From positions 1 to 64,000 of the forward strand of contig NZ_BAYB01000004.1 of assembly GCF_000685035.1 (NCBI RefSeq): a stretch of 64,000 bases of DNA. The letters run 5' to 3'. The DNA comes from Paraburkholderia ferrariae NBRC 106233 (GTDB lineage: Bacteria; Pseudomonadota; Gammaproteobacteria; Burkholderiales; Burkholderiaceae). A program made the position numbers and the translations under genes. This document shows, piece by piece, positions 12,944-21,998 of this stretch. Position 1 is the stretch's first letter, and every line of letters starts with the position of its first letter. The notes beneath the pieces were generated by a model that saw only the letters and a list, made by a program, of their open reading frames with translations, made no database searches and was not told the DNA's origin.

Positions 12944-13774
12944 ATGAACGCCGATCTGCACTGCCACTCCACCGTATCGGACGGCCAACTGGCGCCCGCC
13001 GCTGTCGCGCAACTCGCGCAGTCGGGCGGGGTGGCGCTCTGGTCGCTCACCGATCACGACGAAGTGGGCGGCCAGCGCGAGGCCCGCGAGGCGGCCGCGG
13101 CGCTCGGCATGCGCTATGTGTGCGGCGTGGAAATCTCGGTGACGTGGGCCTCGCGCACGGTGCACGTGGTCGGGCTCAACGTCGATCCCGCCTGCCCGGC
13201 GCTCCTCGAAGGTCTCGCGCGTACGCGCAACGGCCGGGCCGCGCGCGCGGAGGCGATCGGCGAGCGGCTCGAAGAACTCGGCATTCCCGACGCCTACGAA
13301 GGCGCGCTGCGCTACGTCTCGAATCCCGATCTGATCTCGCGTACGCACTTCGCTCGCCATCTCGTCGAATCGGGGCGCGCCGGGAACATCCAGGACGCGT
13401 TTTCGCGCTGGCTCGGCGAAGGCAAGCCGGGCTATATCTCGCATCGCTGGGCGAAGCTCGCCGACGCCGTTTCGTGGATCAAGGCCGCGGGCGGCGAGGC
13501 GGTGATCGCGCATCCGGGCCGCTATCGCTACACGCGGCTCGAATTCGACACGCTCTTCGGCGAATTCATCGATCTGGGCGGCAAGGCCATCGAGGTCGTC
13601 ACCGGCAGCCATACTCCGGACCAGTACGGCGAGTACGCCGCGGTGGCGCGCCGCTTCGGTTTCGAGGCTTCGCGCGGCTCGGACTTCCATGCGCCGGGCC
13701 CGGGCACCATTGCACCGGGCAGCCTGCCGCCGCTGCCGTCCGATCTCAAGCCCGTCTGGGAGCGATGGCTGTAG
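12944..13774 (+). CDS. PHP-domain phosphoesterase, RNase AM/YciV type
   Basis: 276-residue PHP-superfamily metal-dependent phosphoesterase. The metal motifs are DLHCHSTVSDG at the N-terminus, LTDHDEVGG, a central HFARHLVESG, VIAHPGRY and the terminal GSDFHAPG. The overall layout matches the YciV group, shown in E. coli to be a 5'-3' exoribonuclease (Rnm/RNase AM) that trims rRNA and degrades short oligonucleotides. A role in RNA end processing is therefore likely but inferred. In several genomes the gene is followed by a YciO-like gene, as here. Confidence 0.9.
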   Translation: MNADLHCHSTVSDGQLAPAAVAQLAQSGGVALWSLTDHDEVGGQREAREAAAALGMRYVCGVEISVTWASRTVHVVGLNVDPACPALLEGLARTRNGRAARAEAIGERLEELGIPDAYEGALRYVSNPDLISRTHFARHLVESGRAGNIQDAFSRWLGEGKPGYISHRWAKLADAVSWIKAAGGEAVIAHPGRYRYTRLEFDTLFGEFIDLGGKAIEVVTGSHTPDQYGEYAAVARRFGFEASRGSDFHAPGPGTIAPGSLPPLPSDLKPVWERWL

Positions 13775-13962
13775 GCGCTTCGCGTCTCGTGCCTGTGCGC
13801 TGCCGCGCGTTACCCCTGCAGCGCTTCCATCGTTGCCCCGCGTTGCGCTTATAGTTGCGCTTGCCTGATTGCTTTGACGTGCGCGCGCCCCGCCATGCGC
13901 GCTTTGACGAACGACCGCCCAGACTGTCGTCCGCCCTGGTCCCCCGTTAGCTGATCATTGCC

Positions 13963-14676
13963 ATGTCCCAGTACTTTCGGCTTCATTGCGAAAACCCGCA
14001 GCCCCGCCTCGTCAAGCAGGCGGTGCAGATCATCCGCGACGGCGGCGTGATCGCGCTGCCCACCGATTCGAGCTACGCACTCGCCGCGCGCATCGACGAC
14101 AAGCAGGCCGCCGAACGCCTGCGCCGCATCCGCGGGCTCGACGAAAAGGCGCTGCTGTCGCTGATGGTGCGGGACTTGTCGGAACTGGCGAATTTCGCGA
14201 TGGTGGACAACCAGCGGTATCGCCTCATCAAGTCGGTGACGCCGGGGCCCTATGTGTTCGTGCTGCAGGCAACGAAGGAAGTGCCGCGGCGGCTGTCGCA
14301 CCCTTCGCGCAAGACCATCGGCCTGCGCGTGCCGGGCCACGCGATCCCGCTGGCGATCCTCGAGGAACTGGGAGAGCCGCTCCTCGCCACCACGCTGATC
14401 CTGCCGCCCGACCCCGATCCGCTCAACGACCCCGAGGAAATTCGCGAGCGCCTCGAAAAGCAGCTCGACCTCGTGATCGACGGCGGCGCGTGCCCGCGCG
14501 AGCCCTCCACGATCATCGACCTCACGGGCAGCGAGCCGGTGCTCGTGCGCGCGGGGCGCGGGGCGCGGCAGCCTCGCGCCGTTCGGCCTCGCCGAGGAAG
14601 AAGTCTGAGCCTGCCCCCGCTGCGTTGCCGCGGCGCTGCCGCAGGCGCCCTTGCCGGCCGCGCGCCGGCGCATTGA
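13963..14676 (+). CDS. YciO/Sua5/YrdC-family protein with frameshifted C-terminus
   Basis: Member of the threonylcarbamoyl-AMP synthase superfamily, YciO branch, with TDSSYALAARIDD, RIRGLDEKALLSLMVRD and STIIDLTG. The first about 200 codons are normal. A 7-base tandem duplication (GCGCGGG twice, 14549-14562) then shifts the frame. Without one copy the reading would end GSLAPFGLAEEEV with a TGA at 14606-14608, the usual family ending. As written, the tail is instead about 40 arginine- and alanine-rich residues ending at 14676. The catalytic core should be intact. YciO proteins have weak or no tRNA t6A activity, so the role is uncertain. The change may be real or a sequencing error. Confidence 0.85.
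   Translation: MSQYFRLHCENPQPRLVKQAVQIIRDGGVIALPTDSSYALAARIDDKQAAERLRRIRGLDEKALLSLMVRDLSELANFAMVDNQRYRLIKSVTPGPYVFVLQATKEVPRRLSHPSRKTIGLRVPGHAIPLAILEELGEPLLATTLILPPDPDPLNDPEEIRERLEKQLDLVIDGGACPREPSTIIDLTGSEPVLVRAGRGARQPRAVRPRRGRSLSLPPLRCRGAAAGALAGRAPAH
14549..14562 (+). repeat. 7-base tandem duplication causing a frameshift
   Basis: Two exact copies of GCGCGGG, followed by GCGCGGC. Deleting one copy restores the conserved C-terminus of the YciO-like protein. Confidence 0.8.
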
Positions 14677-14690
14677 TACAATACCGCGCC

Positions 14691-15356
14691 ATGGATGCTT
14701 CACTGATACAGACGATCGTCGTCTACGCCCTCCCGGTCATCTTCGCCATTACGCTGCACGAAGCCGCGCACGGCTACGTTGCGCGCGCGCTCGGCGACAA
14801 CACCGCCTACGTGCTCGGCCGCGTGTCGTTCAACCCGATGCGGCACATCGACCCCATCGGCACGATCGCGATGCCGCTGATCCTGTACTTCCTCACGAGC
14901 GGCGCGTTCGTGTTCGGCTACGCCAAGCCCGTGCCGATCGCGTTCGGCAATCTGCGCAATCCGCGCTGGGGCACGCTGTGGGTCGCGGCGGCGGGCCCCG
15001 CGTGCAACTTCGTGCAGGCGCTGGTGTGGGGCGTGTTCGGCGTCGCGCTCGCGGTGCTCGGCATCGACGAGCCGTTCTTCACGCGCATGGCCGCGGCCGG
15101 CGTGGGCGTGAACCTCGTGCTCGGCGTGCTCAACCTCTTTCCGCTGCCGCCGCTCGACGGCGGGCGCGTGCTCGCGGCGCTGCTGCCCACGCGCGCGAGC
15201 ATTGCACTCTCGCGCCTCGAGCCCTATGGTTTCATCATCGTGATGGCGCTCCTCGTGAGCGGCATCTTCACCCGATTCTGGCTGCGCCCGCTCGTCTCCA
15301 TCGGCTACGACGTGGTGACGGCCATCCTTACCCCACTCGTTTCGCTCTTTTCATAA
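14691..15356 (+). CDS. site-2 protease family membrane metallopeptidase (M50)
   Basis: 221-residue polytopic membrane protein of the small M50B group. The zinc motif HEAAH lies in the first membrane segment (about residues 19-23) and the third ligand in PLPPLDGGRVL near residue 152. About six hydrophobic segments are visible. The physiological substrate is unknown; small members of this group lack a PDZ domain, as here. A TACAAT sequence lies only 9 bases before the ATG, so a leaderless or very short leader transcript is possible. It sits 4 bases before trpS. Confidence 0.92.
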   Translation: MDASLIQTIVVYALPVIFAITLHEAAHGYVARALGDNTAYVLGRVSFNPMRHIDPIGTIAMPLILYFLTSGAFVFGYAKPVPIAFGNLRNPRWGTLWVAAAGPACNFVQALVWGVFGVALAVLGIDEPFFTRMAAAGVGVNLVLGVLNLFPLPPLDGGRVLAALLPTRASIALSRLEPYGFIIVMALLVSGIFTRFWLRPLVSIGYDVVTAILTPLVSLFS

Positions 15357-15360
15357 CATC

Positions 15361-16563
15361 ATGTTCCCAGACCGTATCTTCTCCGGCATGCGGCCCACCG
15401 GGTCGCTGCACCTCGGCCACTATCACGGCGTGCTGAAAAACTGGGTGCGGCTCCAGTCCGAGTACCCGTGCTTCTTCTGCGTGGTGGACTGGCATGCGCT
15501 CACCACGCACTACGAAACGCCGGAGGTCATCGAGAAGAACGTCTGGGACGTGTTGGTCGACTGGCTCGCCTCGGGCATCGACCCGAACCAGGCCACGCTC
15601 TTCATCCAGAGCCGCGTGCCCGAGCATGCGGAGCTGGCGCTTCTGCTCGGCATGAGCACGCCGCTCTCGTGGCTCGAACGCGTGCCGACCTACAAGGAGC
15701 AGATCGAGAAGCTGCGCGACAAGGACCTCGGCACCTACGGCTTCCTCGGCTATCCGGTGCTGATGGCCGCCGACATCCTGCTGTACCGCGCCTCGCTCGT
15801 GCCGGTGGGCGAGGACCAGGTGCCGCACGTGGAGATGGCGCGCGAGATGGCGCGGCGCTTCAACTACATGTACGGCCGCGAGCCGGGCTTCGAAGAGAAG
15901 GCCAACGAAGCGGCGAAGAAGCTGGGCGGCAAGCGCTCGAAGCTCTATCACGAATTGCGCAACGCGTACCAGCAGGAGGGCAACGAAGAGGCGCTCGAAC
16001 AGGCGCGCGCGATGTTGTCGGAGTCGCAGAGCCTGTCGATGAACGATCGCGAACGCCTCTTCGGCTACCTCGAAGGCTCGCGCAAGATCATCCTGCCGGA
16101 GCCGCAGGTGCTGCTCACGGAAGCGTCGCGCATGCCGGGCCTCGACGGCCAGAAGATGTCGAAGTCGTACGGCAACACGATCGGCCTGCGCGAGGACGCG
16201 CAGACCATCGAGAAGAAGGTCCGCACGATGCCGACCGACCCGGCGCGCGTGCGCCGCACCGATCCGGGCGACCCGGACAAGTGCCCGGTGTGGCAACTGC
16301 ACCAGGTCTATACCGACGAAGCGACGCACGAGTGGGTGCAGAAGGGCTGCCGTTCGGCGGGCATTGGCTGCCTCGAATGCAAGCAGCCGGTGATCGAGGG
16401 CATCCTGCGCGAGCAGCAGCCGATGCTCGAGCGCGCGCAGAAGTACATGGACGACCCGTCGCTGCTGCGCGCGATCGTCGCGGACGGCTGCGACAAGGCG
16501 CGCAAGTTCGCGAACGAGACCATGCGCGACGTGCGCGAGGTCATGGGCCTCTCGTACAACTGA
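15361..16563 (+). CDS. trpS: tryptophan-tRNA ligase
   Basis: Class I aminoacyl-tRNA synthetase that charges tRNA-Trp. The 400-residue protein has the HIGH-type motif in TGSLHLGHYHG and the KMSKS motif in GQKMSKSYGN. It is longer than the 334-residue E. coli enzyme owing to an insertion and a C-terminal extension with cysteines (GCRSAGIGCLECKQP), a form usual in Burkholderiaceae. The ATG follows the M50 peptidase gene by 4 bases, so they are probably one operon. Confidence 0.97.
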   Translation: MFPDRIFSGMRPTGSLHLGHYHGVLKNWVRLQSEYPCFFCVVDWHALTTHYETPEVIEKNVWDVLVDWLASGIDPNQATLFIQSRVPEHAELALLLGMSTPLSWLERVPTYKEQIEKLRDKDLGTYGFLGYPVLMAADILLYRASLVPVGEDQVPHVEMAREMARRFNYMYGREPGFEEKANEAAKKLGGKRSKLYHELRNAYQQEGNEEALEQARAMLSESQSLSMNDRERLFGYLEGSRKIILPEPQVLLTEASRMPGLDGQKMSKSYGNTIGLREDAQTIEKKVRTMPTDPARVRRTDPGDPDKCPVWQLHQVYTDEATHEWVQKGCRSAGIGCLECKQPVIEGILREQQPMLERAQKYMDDPSLLRAIVADGCDKARKFANETMRDVREVMGLSYN

Positions 16564-16574
16564 GGGCCGCTGCG

Positions 16575-17279
16575 TTGAGCGCGACGCCTCCCGCCGCTGC
16601 GACCCACGGGGCGCTGGCCGACCCTTCGCGCTGGGTGCGGCGCTGGGCGCATCTGGTCGCGCCGGGCGGCGACGTGCTCGACGTGGCATCGGGCAGCGGC
16701 CGCCACGCGCGCTTTTTCGCGCAGCGCGGCCACCGCGTGACGGCGCTCGACCGCGACGCCGCCGCACTCGCGACGATGCAGGGCGTGGCGGGCATCGAAA
16801 CGCTCGAATGCGATCTCGAAGGCGCCCCATGGCCGCTCGCGGCGGCGCGGCGCTATGCGGGCGTCGTAGTGACGAACTACCTGCACCGGCCGCTCATGGC
16901 GCAACTGATCGATGCGCTCGCACCGGGCGGCGTGCTGATCTACGAAACGTTCGCGCAAGGGAACGAGACGGTCGGCAAACCGTCCAATCCGGCGTTCCTG
17001 CTGGCGCCGGGCGAACTGCTCGCGGTCTGCACGCCGGCGCTGCGCGTCATTGCCTACCAGGACGGATTTCTCGCCGAACCGCGCGAGGCGTTCATCCAGC
17101 GAATCTGCGCCGTGCGCGAAGTGCGCGGTTTGCAGGGGGGCGCCACGGACGAAGCAGAAAATTCCGCTAAAGCAGGCGAACGGGCAGACGAAAGCGCAGA
17201 AGAGAAAGCCGCCGAAAAGCGCCGTAATGGAGGTGCGACTCAGGTACTACCCGTACCGCGTTACGATCTGGCTGGCTAA
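16575..17279 (+). CDS. class I SAM-dependent methyltransferase
   Basis: Protein of about 234 residues with the AdoMet motif VLDVASGSGRHARFFA and the acidic end of strand 2 in TALDRD; later blocks VVVTNYLHRPL and PGGVLIYETFAQGNE resemble TehB/UbiE-like small-molecule methyltransferases. No ATG is available at the right place: the best start is TTG at 16575, 12 bases after the trpS stop, with GAGGG upstream. The last 45 residues are Ala-, Glu- and Lys-rich (AEEKAAEKRRN) and lie outside the fold. The substrate is unknown. Confidence 0.85.
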   Translation: MSATPPAAATHGALADPSRWVRRWAHLVAPGGDVLDVASGSGRHARFFAQRGHRVTALDRDAAALATMQGVAGIETLECDLEGAPWPLAAARRYAGVVVTNYLHRPLMAQLIDALAPGGVLIYETFAQGNETVGKPSNPAFLLAPGELLAVCTPALRVIAYQDGFLAEPREAFIQRICAVREVRGLQGGATDEAENSAKAGERADESAEEKAAEKRRNGGATQVLPVPRYDLAG

Positions 17280-17284
17280 TCCGC

Positions 17285-17290
17285 TACAAT
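17285..17290 (+). promoter_or_regulatory. -10 box before dapA
   Basis: TACAAT lies 34 bases before the dapA ATG, with TTACGA 18 bases further upstream as a weak -35 candidate. Confidence 0.4.
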
Positions 17291-17323
17291 CGCGGTTTAA
17301 CGTACTCATTTCTTTGACGTTTC

Positions 17324-18229
17324 ATGGCTAACGGCATTCAGGACGGCATCACGCTGCGCGGCAGCATTCCCGCGATCGTCACCCCCATGCACGAGGACGG
17401 CAGTCTCGATCTGCCGGCCTTCCGCAAACTGATCGACTGGCATGTGGAGGAGGGGACGGATGCCCTCGTCGTGGTCGGCACGAGCGGGGAGTCCGCCACG
17501 CTGGACGTCGAAGAGCACATTCTGATGGTACGGACGGCGGTCGAGCACGCCGCGGGCCGCATGCCGATCATCGCCGGCGCCGGCGGCAACTCCACGGCCG
17601 AGGCGATCGAACTCACGAAGCACGCGAAGGCCGTGGGCGCGCAGGCGTCGCTCCAGGTCGTGCCCTATTACAACAAGCCGACCCAGGAAGGCATGTACCG
17701 CCACTTCGCGAAGATCGCGGAAGCGGTGGACCTGCCGGTCGTCCTGTACAACGTGCCCGGCCGCACTGTGGCGGACATGGCGAACGAGACCATCCTGCGC
17801 CTCGCCCAGGTGCCGGGCATCGTGGGCGTGAAGGAAGCGACGGGCAATCTCGACCGCGCCGCCCATCTCATCAAGCACGCGCCGGCAGGCTTCAGTATTT
17901 TCAGCGGCGACGATCCCACCGCGATCGCCTTGATGCTGCTGGGCGGCCACGGCAATATTTCGGTGACCGCGAACGTCGCGCCGCGCCAGATGAGCGAGCT
18001 TTGCCGCGCTGCGCTCGAAGGCGACGCGAAGACCGCGCGCGCGATTCACATGAAGCTGCTTTCGTTGCACAAGAACCTGTTCATCGAATCGAACCCGATT
18101 CCGGTGAAGTGGGCACTGCAGGAACTGGGCCGCATGGAAGGCGGCATTCGCCTGCCGCTCACGCCGCTCGACGCGCGCTACCACGAGGTGGTGCGCACGG
18201 CGATGCGCGAAGCCGGCCTGATCGGCTGA
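17324..18229 (+). CDS. dapA: 4-hydroxy-tetrahydrodipicolinate synthase
   Basis: Condenses pyruvate with aspartate semialdehyde, the first committed step to diaminopimelate and lysine. The 301-residue TIM barrel has the GTSGES loop, the catalytic Tyr in [10 protein letters not shown] and the Schiff-base Lys in VGVKEATGN. Downstream bamC and an MBL hydrolase follow on the same strand, an arrangement common in this family of bacteria. Confidence 0.98.
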   Translation: MANGIQDGITLRGSIPAIVTPMHEDGSLDLPAFRKLIDWHVEEGTDALVVVGTSGESATLDVEEHILMVRTAVEHAAGRMPIIAGAGGNSTAEAIELTKHAKAVGAQASLQVVPYYNKPTQEGMYRHFAKIAEAVDLPVVLYNVPGRTVADMANETILRLAQVPGIVGVKEATGNLDRAAHLIKHAPAGFSIFSGDDPTAIALMLLGGHGNISVTANVAPRQMSELCRAALEGDAKTARAIHMKLLSLHKNLFIESNPIPVKWALQELGRMEGGIRLPLTPLDARYHEVVRTAMREAGLIG

Positions 18230-18330
18230 TCTCGCTGATCCGCCGAAGAGCCCGTTTTTTCAACCGACGCCATCCCCGCCCGAATCCACGACCGATCCCG
18301 GCTTTGCGCTCCAGCATCACGAAGGACCCC

Positions 18331-19473
18331 ATGAAACGTTCTGCTCTCTCCCTCCACGCAACCCGCCTGGCGGTGCTGGCGCTGGCTATCGGCCCGCTTG
18401 CAGGCTGCGAATCGCTGAACGACTGGTTCGCGTCGGATCGCGTCAACTACAAGGACACGCCGAGCGCGCCGCCGCTCGCCGTGCCGCAGGATCTCTCGGC
18501 GGCGCCGGGCGGCCAGAAGTACGTCGCACCGCCGCCTTCGCTGGCGCTCGGCGGCGCACCGAAGGGCACGGTGACGAGCGCGGGCAACACCACGCTCGGC
18601 ACGCCCACCGCGCAGGACCCGCTCGGCATGCACGTCGAGCGCGACGGCGACCGCCGCTGGCTCGTAGTGGACGGCCGCACGCCGGACGACGTCTGGCCGA
18701 TCCTGCAAACCTTCTGGCAGGACAACGGCTTTACGCTCACCACCGATTCGGCCGGCACCGGCATCATGGTGACGGACTGGGCCGAAAACCGTGCCAACAT
18801 TCCGGACGACTGGTTCCGCCGCACGATCGGCAAGGTGATCGACTTCGCGTACTCGTCGGGCACGCGCGACCGCTTCCGCACGCTCGTGACGCGCGGCCCG
18901 GAAGGCCAGACCGACATCTCGATCACGCATAGCGCGATGGAAGAAGTGCTCACGGGGCAGGACAAGGCCTCGTCGAAGTGGGTCGAGCGCCCGCGCGATC
19001 CGGCCCTCGAAGCGCTGTTCCTGGCGAAGCTGATGCAGAAGTTCGGCCTGACCGATCCTCAGTCGAAGCAGCTTCTGACCGATGCCCGCGCGTCGAGCGA
19101 CGCGGCGATGATCGACCACACGGCGGGCGGCGTCACGCTCGACCTGCCTGAGTCGTTCGACCGCGCCTGGCTGCGCGTGGGCCTCGCGCTCGACCGCACC
19201 AACTTCACGGTCGACAACCGCGATCGCGAGAAGGGCATCTACTACGTGCGCTATGCCGATTCGATGCAGGAGCTGAAGGGCGACGGCCTTCTCGGCAGGC
19301 TCTTCTACAACCCGAAGACGGCTGCGAAGAACCAGGGGCCGGAGTTCATGGTTGCCGTGCGGTCGAAGAGCGACTCGCAGACGCAGGTGGCCGTGGTGGA
19401 CCAGAACGGCCAGATCGACACGTCGTCGGACGCCCAGCGCATCGTGACCGCGCTGCACGCCCAGCTCAACTGA
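18331..19473 (+). CDS. bamC: outer membrane protein assembly factor BamC
   Basis: Lipoprotein subunit of the BAM complex that inserts beta-barrel proteins in the outer membrane. The 380-residue precursor has a signal peptide and lipobox ending in LAGC (Cys26), an unstructured Pro-rich segment with LAVPQDLS, and two helix-grip (NlpB/DapX) domains at about 100-220 and 260-375 (WLVVDGRTPDDVWPI, DRAWLRVGLALDR). The ATG at 18331 is preceded by GAAGGA; the open frame further upstream lies within dapA. In E. coli the dapA-bamC pair is likewise adjacent. Confidence 0.95.
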   Translation: MKRSALSLHATRLAVLALAIGPLAGCESLNDWFASDRVNYKDTPSAPPLAVPQDLSAAPGGQKYVAPPPSLALGGAPKGTVTSAGNTTLGTPTAQDPLGMHVERDGDRRWLVVDGRTPDDVWPILQTFWQDNGFTLTTDSAGTGIMVTDWAENRANIPDDWFRRTIGKVIDFAYSSGTRDRFRTLVTRGPEGQTDISITHSAMEEVLTGQDKASSKWVERPRDPALEALFLAKLMQKFGLTDPQSKQLLTDARASSDAAMIDHTAGGVTLDLPESFDRAWLRVGLALDRTNFTVDNRDREKGIYYVRYADSMQELKGDGLLGRLFYNPKTAAKNQGPEFMVAVRSKSDSQTQVAVVDQNGQIDTSSDAQRIVTALHAQLN

Positions 19474-19483
19474 CGCGGCCGCC

Positions 19484-20257
19484 GTGCGCTTTGCGAGCCT
19501 CGGCAGCGGTAGCGAGGGCAACGCACTGGTCGTAGAAGCAGGCAGCGGTGCGCGCCCCACGCGCGTGCTGCTGGACTGCGGATTCTCCGGCAAGGAAGTC
19601 GAGCGGCGGCTCGCGCGAGCGGGCCTAGCCGCCGACGGCCTCGACGCCATTCTCATCACCCACGAACACAGCGACCATATCGGCAGCGCGCTCACGCTCG
19701 CCCGCCGCTGGTCGATTCCGCTCTACATGAGCTGGGGCACGGCGCAGGCCGTGGGCGCCGACGAAGCCGGCGTCGATCTGCGCGTGCTGTGGGGCGACGA
19801 AACGGTCGAAATCGGTGCGCTGGGCGTGCTGCCCTATACGGTGCCGCACGATGCGCGCGAACCGCTCCAGTTCGCGTTCAGCGACGGCGCGGCGCGCCTT
19901 GGCGTGCTGACCGACGTCGGCGAATCGACCCCGCATATCGCTACGGTGCTGGGCGGCTGCGACGCGCTCGTGCTGGAATGCAATCACGACCTCGCCATGC
20001 TCGCGGCGAGCCGCTATCCGCCTTCGCTCAAGGCGCGCATCGGCGGATCGCACGGGCATCTGAACAACGAGGCGGCGGGCGCCATACTCGCGGGGCTCGA
20101 CTGCTCGAAGCTGCGGCACCTGATCGCGGCGCACCTGAGCCAGCAGAACAACACCCCGGAACTGGCGCGCGCGGCGATGGCCGCGGTGCTCGGCAACGCC
20201 GCCACCGAAATCGGGGTGGCTTCGCAGGCCGAGGGGTTCGACTGGGTCGCGCTCTGA
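19484..20257 (+). CDS. MBL-fold metallohydrolase
   Basis: 257-residue metallo-beta-lactamase-fold hydrolase of the YycJ/WalJ-like group. It has the dinuclear metal motif THEHSDHIGS near residue 60, then LTDVGEST, ECNHD and SHGHLNNEAA. WalJ-type relatives are exonucleases linked to DNA repair and cell wall control in Gram-positive bacteria; the role here is inferred only. The start is GTG at 19484, ten bases after bamC, giving MRFASLGSGSEGNALVVEA. Confidence 0.9.
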   Translation: MRFASLGSGSEGNALVVEAGSGARPTRVLLDCGFSGKEVERRLARAGLAADGLDAILITHEHSDHIGSALTLARRWSIPLYMSWGTAQAVGADEAGVDLRVLWGDETVEIGALGVLPYTVPHDAREPLQFAFSDGAARLGVLTDVGESTPHIATVLGGCDALVLECNHDLAMLAASRYPPSLKARIGGSHGHLNNEAAGAILAGLDCSKLRHLIAAHLSQQNNTPELARAAMAAVLGNAATEIGVASQAEGFDWVAL

Positions 20258-20305
20258 CAGTACTGCGTCTGACGGACGGGATGTGCCCGATGGCCGCGCA
20301 GGACG

Positions 20306-20340
20306 AAAAAAAGCCCATGACCGAGGTCATGGGCTTTTTT
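20306..20340 (+). terminator. bidirectional intrinsic terminator
   Basis: GCCCATGAC / GTCATGGGC with a CGAG loop, seven A before and six T after. It closes the dapA-bamC-MBL operon and the convergent Bax-inhibitor-like gene. Confidence 0.92.
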
Positions 20341-20395
20341 GTGCCTGAAATCCGGCGGACTGGCGGGGCCGGCAGACCCGGCGCCCCCCCGTGCC

Positions 20396-21094
20396 TTAGT
20401 TGCGGTTGCCGCCGAAGATGCCGAGCAGCGCCAGCAGGTTCACGAACACGTTGTAGAGATCGAGGTAGATCGCGAGCGTGGCCTTGATGTAGTTCGTCTC
20501 GCCGCCGTTCACGACGCGCTGGACGTCGAACAGCATGTAGGCCGAGAAGATCGCGATAGCCAGCACCGAAACGGTGAGCATCAGCGCGGGCAGTTGCAGG
20601 AACATGTTCGCGACGCCGGCCAGCAGGATCACGATCACGCCCATGAACAGCCACTTGCCGAGGCCCGAGAAGTCGCGCTTGCTGACCGTGGCGATGGTGG
20701 CCATGGCGGTGAAAATGATGCCGGTGCCGCCGAAAGCGAGCATGATGAGCGACGGGCCGTTCGAGAAGCCGAGGATGAACGACAGCAGGCGCGAGAGCAT
20801 CAGGCCCATGAAGAACGTGAAGCCGAGCAGCACGAACACGCCGACCGCGCTGTCCTTGGTGCGCTCGATGGCGAACATGAAGCCGAAGGCGATCGCGAAG
20901 AACGCCAGCAGGCTCATGGCCGGGCTGGTGGCCGCGAACAGCGTGAAGCCCGTGGTGACGCCCACCCACGCGCCGAGCACCGTCGGCACCATGGACAGCG
21001 CGAGCAGCCAGTAGGTGTTGCGCAGTACGCGGTTGCGGGTCTCCGCCGTGGTGACGGAGCCGCCGCGGCCGAAGTTATAGGGGTACTCGTTCAT
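20396..21094 (-). CDS. Bax inhibitor-1/YccA family membrane protein
   Basis: 232-residue inner-membrane protein with about seven membrane segments. It belongs to the BI-1/YccA/YbhL (TMBIM-like) group, with the late conserved AYMLFDVQRVVNGGETNYI and LDLYNVFVNLLALLG. In E. coli YccA is a substrate and modulator of FtsH; other members conduct ions. The function here is not known. The ATG at 21094 has AAGGAGAAAGC upstream. Confidence 0.93.
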   Translation of the reverse strand: MNEYPYNFGRGGSVTTAETRNRVLRNTYWLLALSMVPTVLGAWVGVTTGFTLFAATSPAMSLLAFFAIAFGFMFAIERTKDSAVGVFVLLGFTFFMGLMLSRLLSFILGFSNGPSLIMLAFGGTGIIFTAMATIATVSKRDFSGLGKWLFMGVIVILLAGVANMFLQLPALMLTVSVLAIAIFSAYMLFDVQRVVNGGETNYIKATLAIYLDLYNVFVNLLALLGIFGGNRN

Positions 21095-21421
21095 GCTTTC
21101 TCCTTGCGTGAAACGCGTGGTTGGCGGCACGCGACCGATGCGCGGCCCGCTACTTCGTAAGATATGCGCGGTGGCCCAGAGTTTCAACGGGTTGCCACAC
21201 GCTTTTCGTATTGTCATGGAGCCTAAGCCGCCTTCCTTAAATCTTGCTGAAAGGCTTGGCGGCGCGGCCTCGCGCACGGCTTTTCCATGATTTTTGCCCG
21301 CTCTCCCGCCGCTTCGGCCCGCTTTGGCGGCCAAAGAGGGTTCAATCGCAATGATACATGGGAACATGCTACAATTGCCGATTCGTTTGAACTTGTAAAC
21401 CGTTAATTTTCTGGAGTTTTT
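21095..21421 (+). promoter_or_regulatory. divergent spacer with the ndk promoter
   Basis: 327 bases without a gene, between the minus-strand membrane protein and ndk. The right part is AT-rich. TACAAT at 21370-21375 is the probable -10 of ndk, and CTGGAG just before the ATG is its ribosome binding site. No recognisable riboswitch or small RNA was seen. Confidence 0.5.
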
Positions 21422-21847
21422 ATGGCGATCGAACGCACCCTGTCGATTATCAAGCCGGACGCAGTGGCAAAGAACGTGATCGGCCAGATCTACAGCCGCT
21501 TCGAAAACGCTGGCCTGAAGATCATTGCCGCCCGCATGGTGCACCTCTCGCGCGCCGACGCCGAGAAGTTCTATGCTGTTCACGCAGCGCGTCCGTTCTT
21601 CAAGGATCTCGTCGATTTCATGATCTCGGGCCCGGTGATGGTGCAGGCGCTCGAAGGCGAGAACGCGATTCTGAAGAATCGTGAACTGATGGGCGCGACC
21701 GACCCGAAGAAGGCGGAAAAGGGCACGATCCGCGCCGATTTCGCCGACAGCATCGACGCGAACGCCGTGCATGGCTCGGACGCTCCGGAAACGGCTGCCG
21801 TGGAAGTCGCGTTCTTCTTCCCGCAAGTCAACGTTTACTCGCGCTAA
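21422..21847 (+). CDS. ndk: nucleoside diphosphate kinase
   Basis: Balances NTP pools by transferring phosphate through a phosphohistidine. The 141 residues fit the family, with [12 protein letters not shown] at the N-terminus and the active-site His in [12 protein letters not shown]. First gene of the long conserved series that continues with rlmN. Confidence 0.99.
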   Translation: MAIERTLSIIKPDAVAKNVIGQIYSRFENAGLKIIAARMVHLSRADAEKFYAVHAARPFFKDLVDFMISGPVMVQALEGENAILKNRELMGATDPKKAEKGTIRADFADSIDANAVHGSDAPETAAVEVAFFFPQVNVYSR

Positions 21848-21998
21848 GCGGGCAAACGCCAGTAGCACCCGGTCGCGAAACGGCAATGGCGTTCACCGTC
21901 CGTCCAGAAGGCTCGCGCAGCGCGCGCGAACTGCAGCAGGGATGGGGCGGTGAGCCCGCGGGCATGCTGGTTTCCGTACCGGAATGGCAGGATTGATC

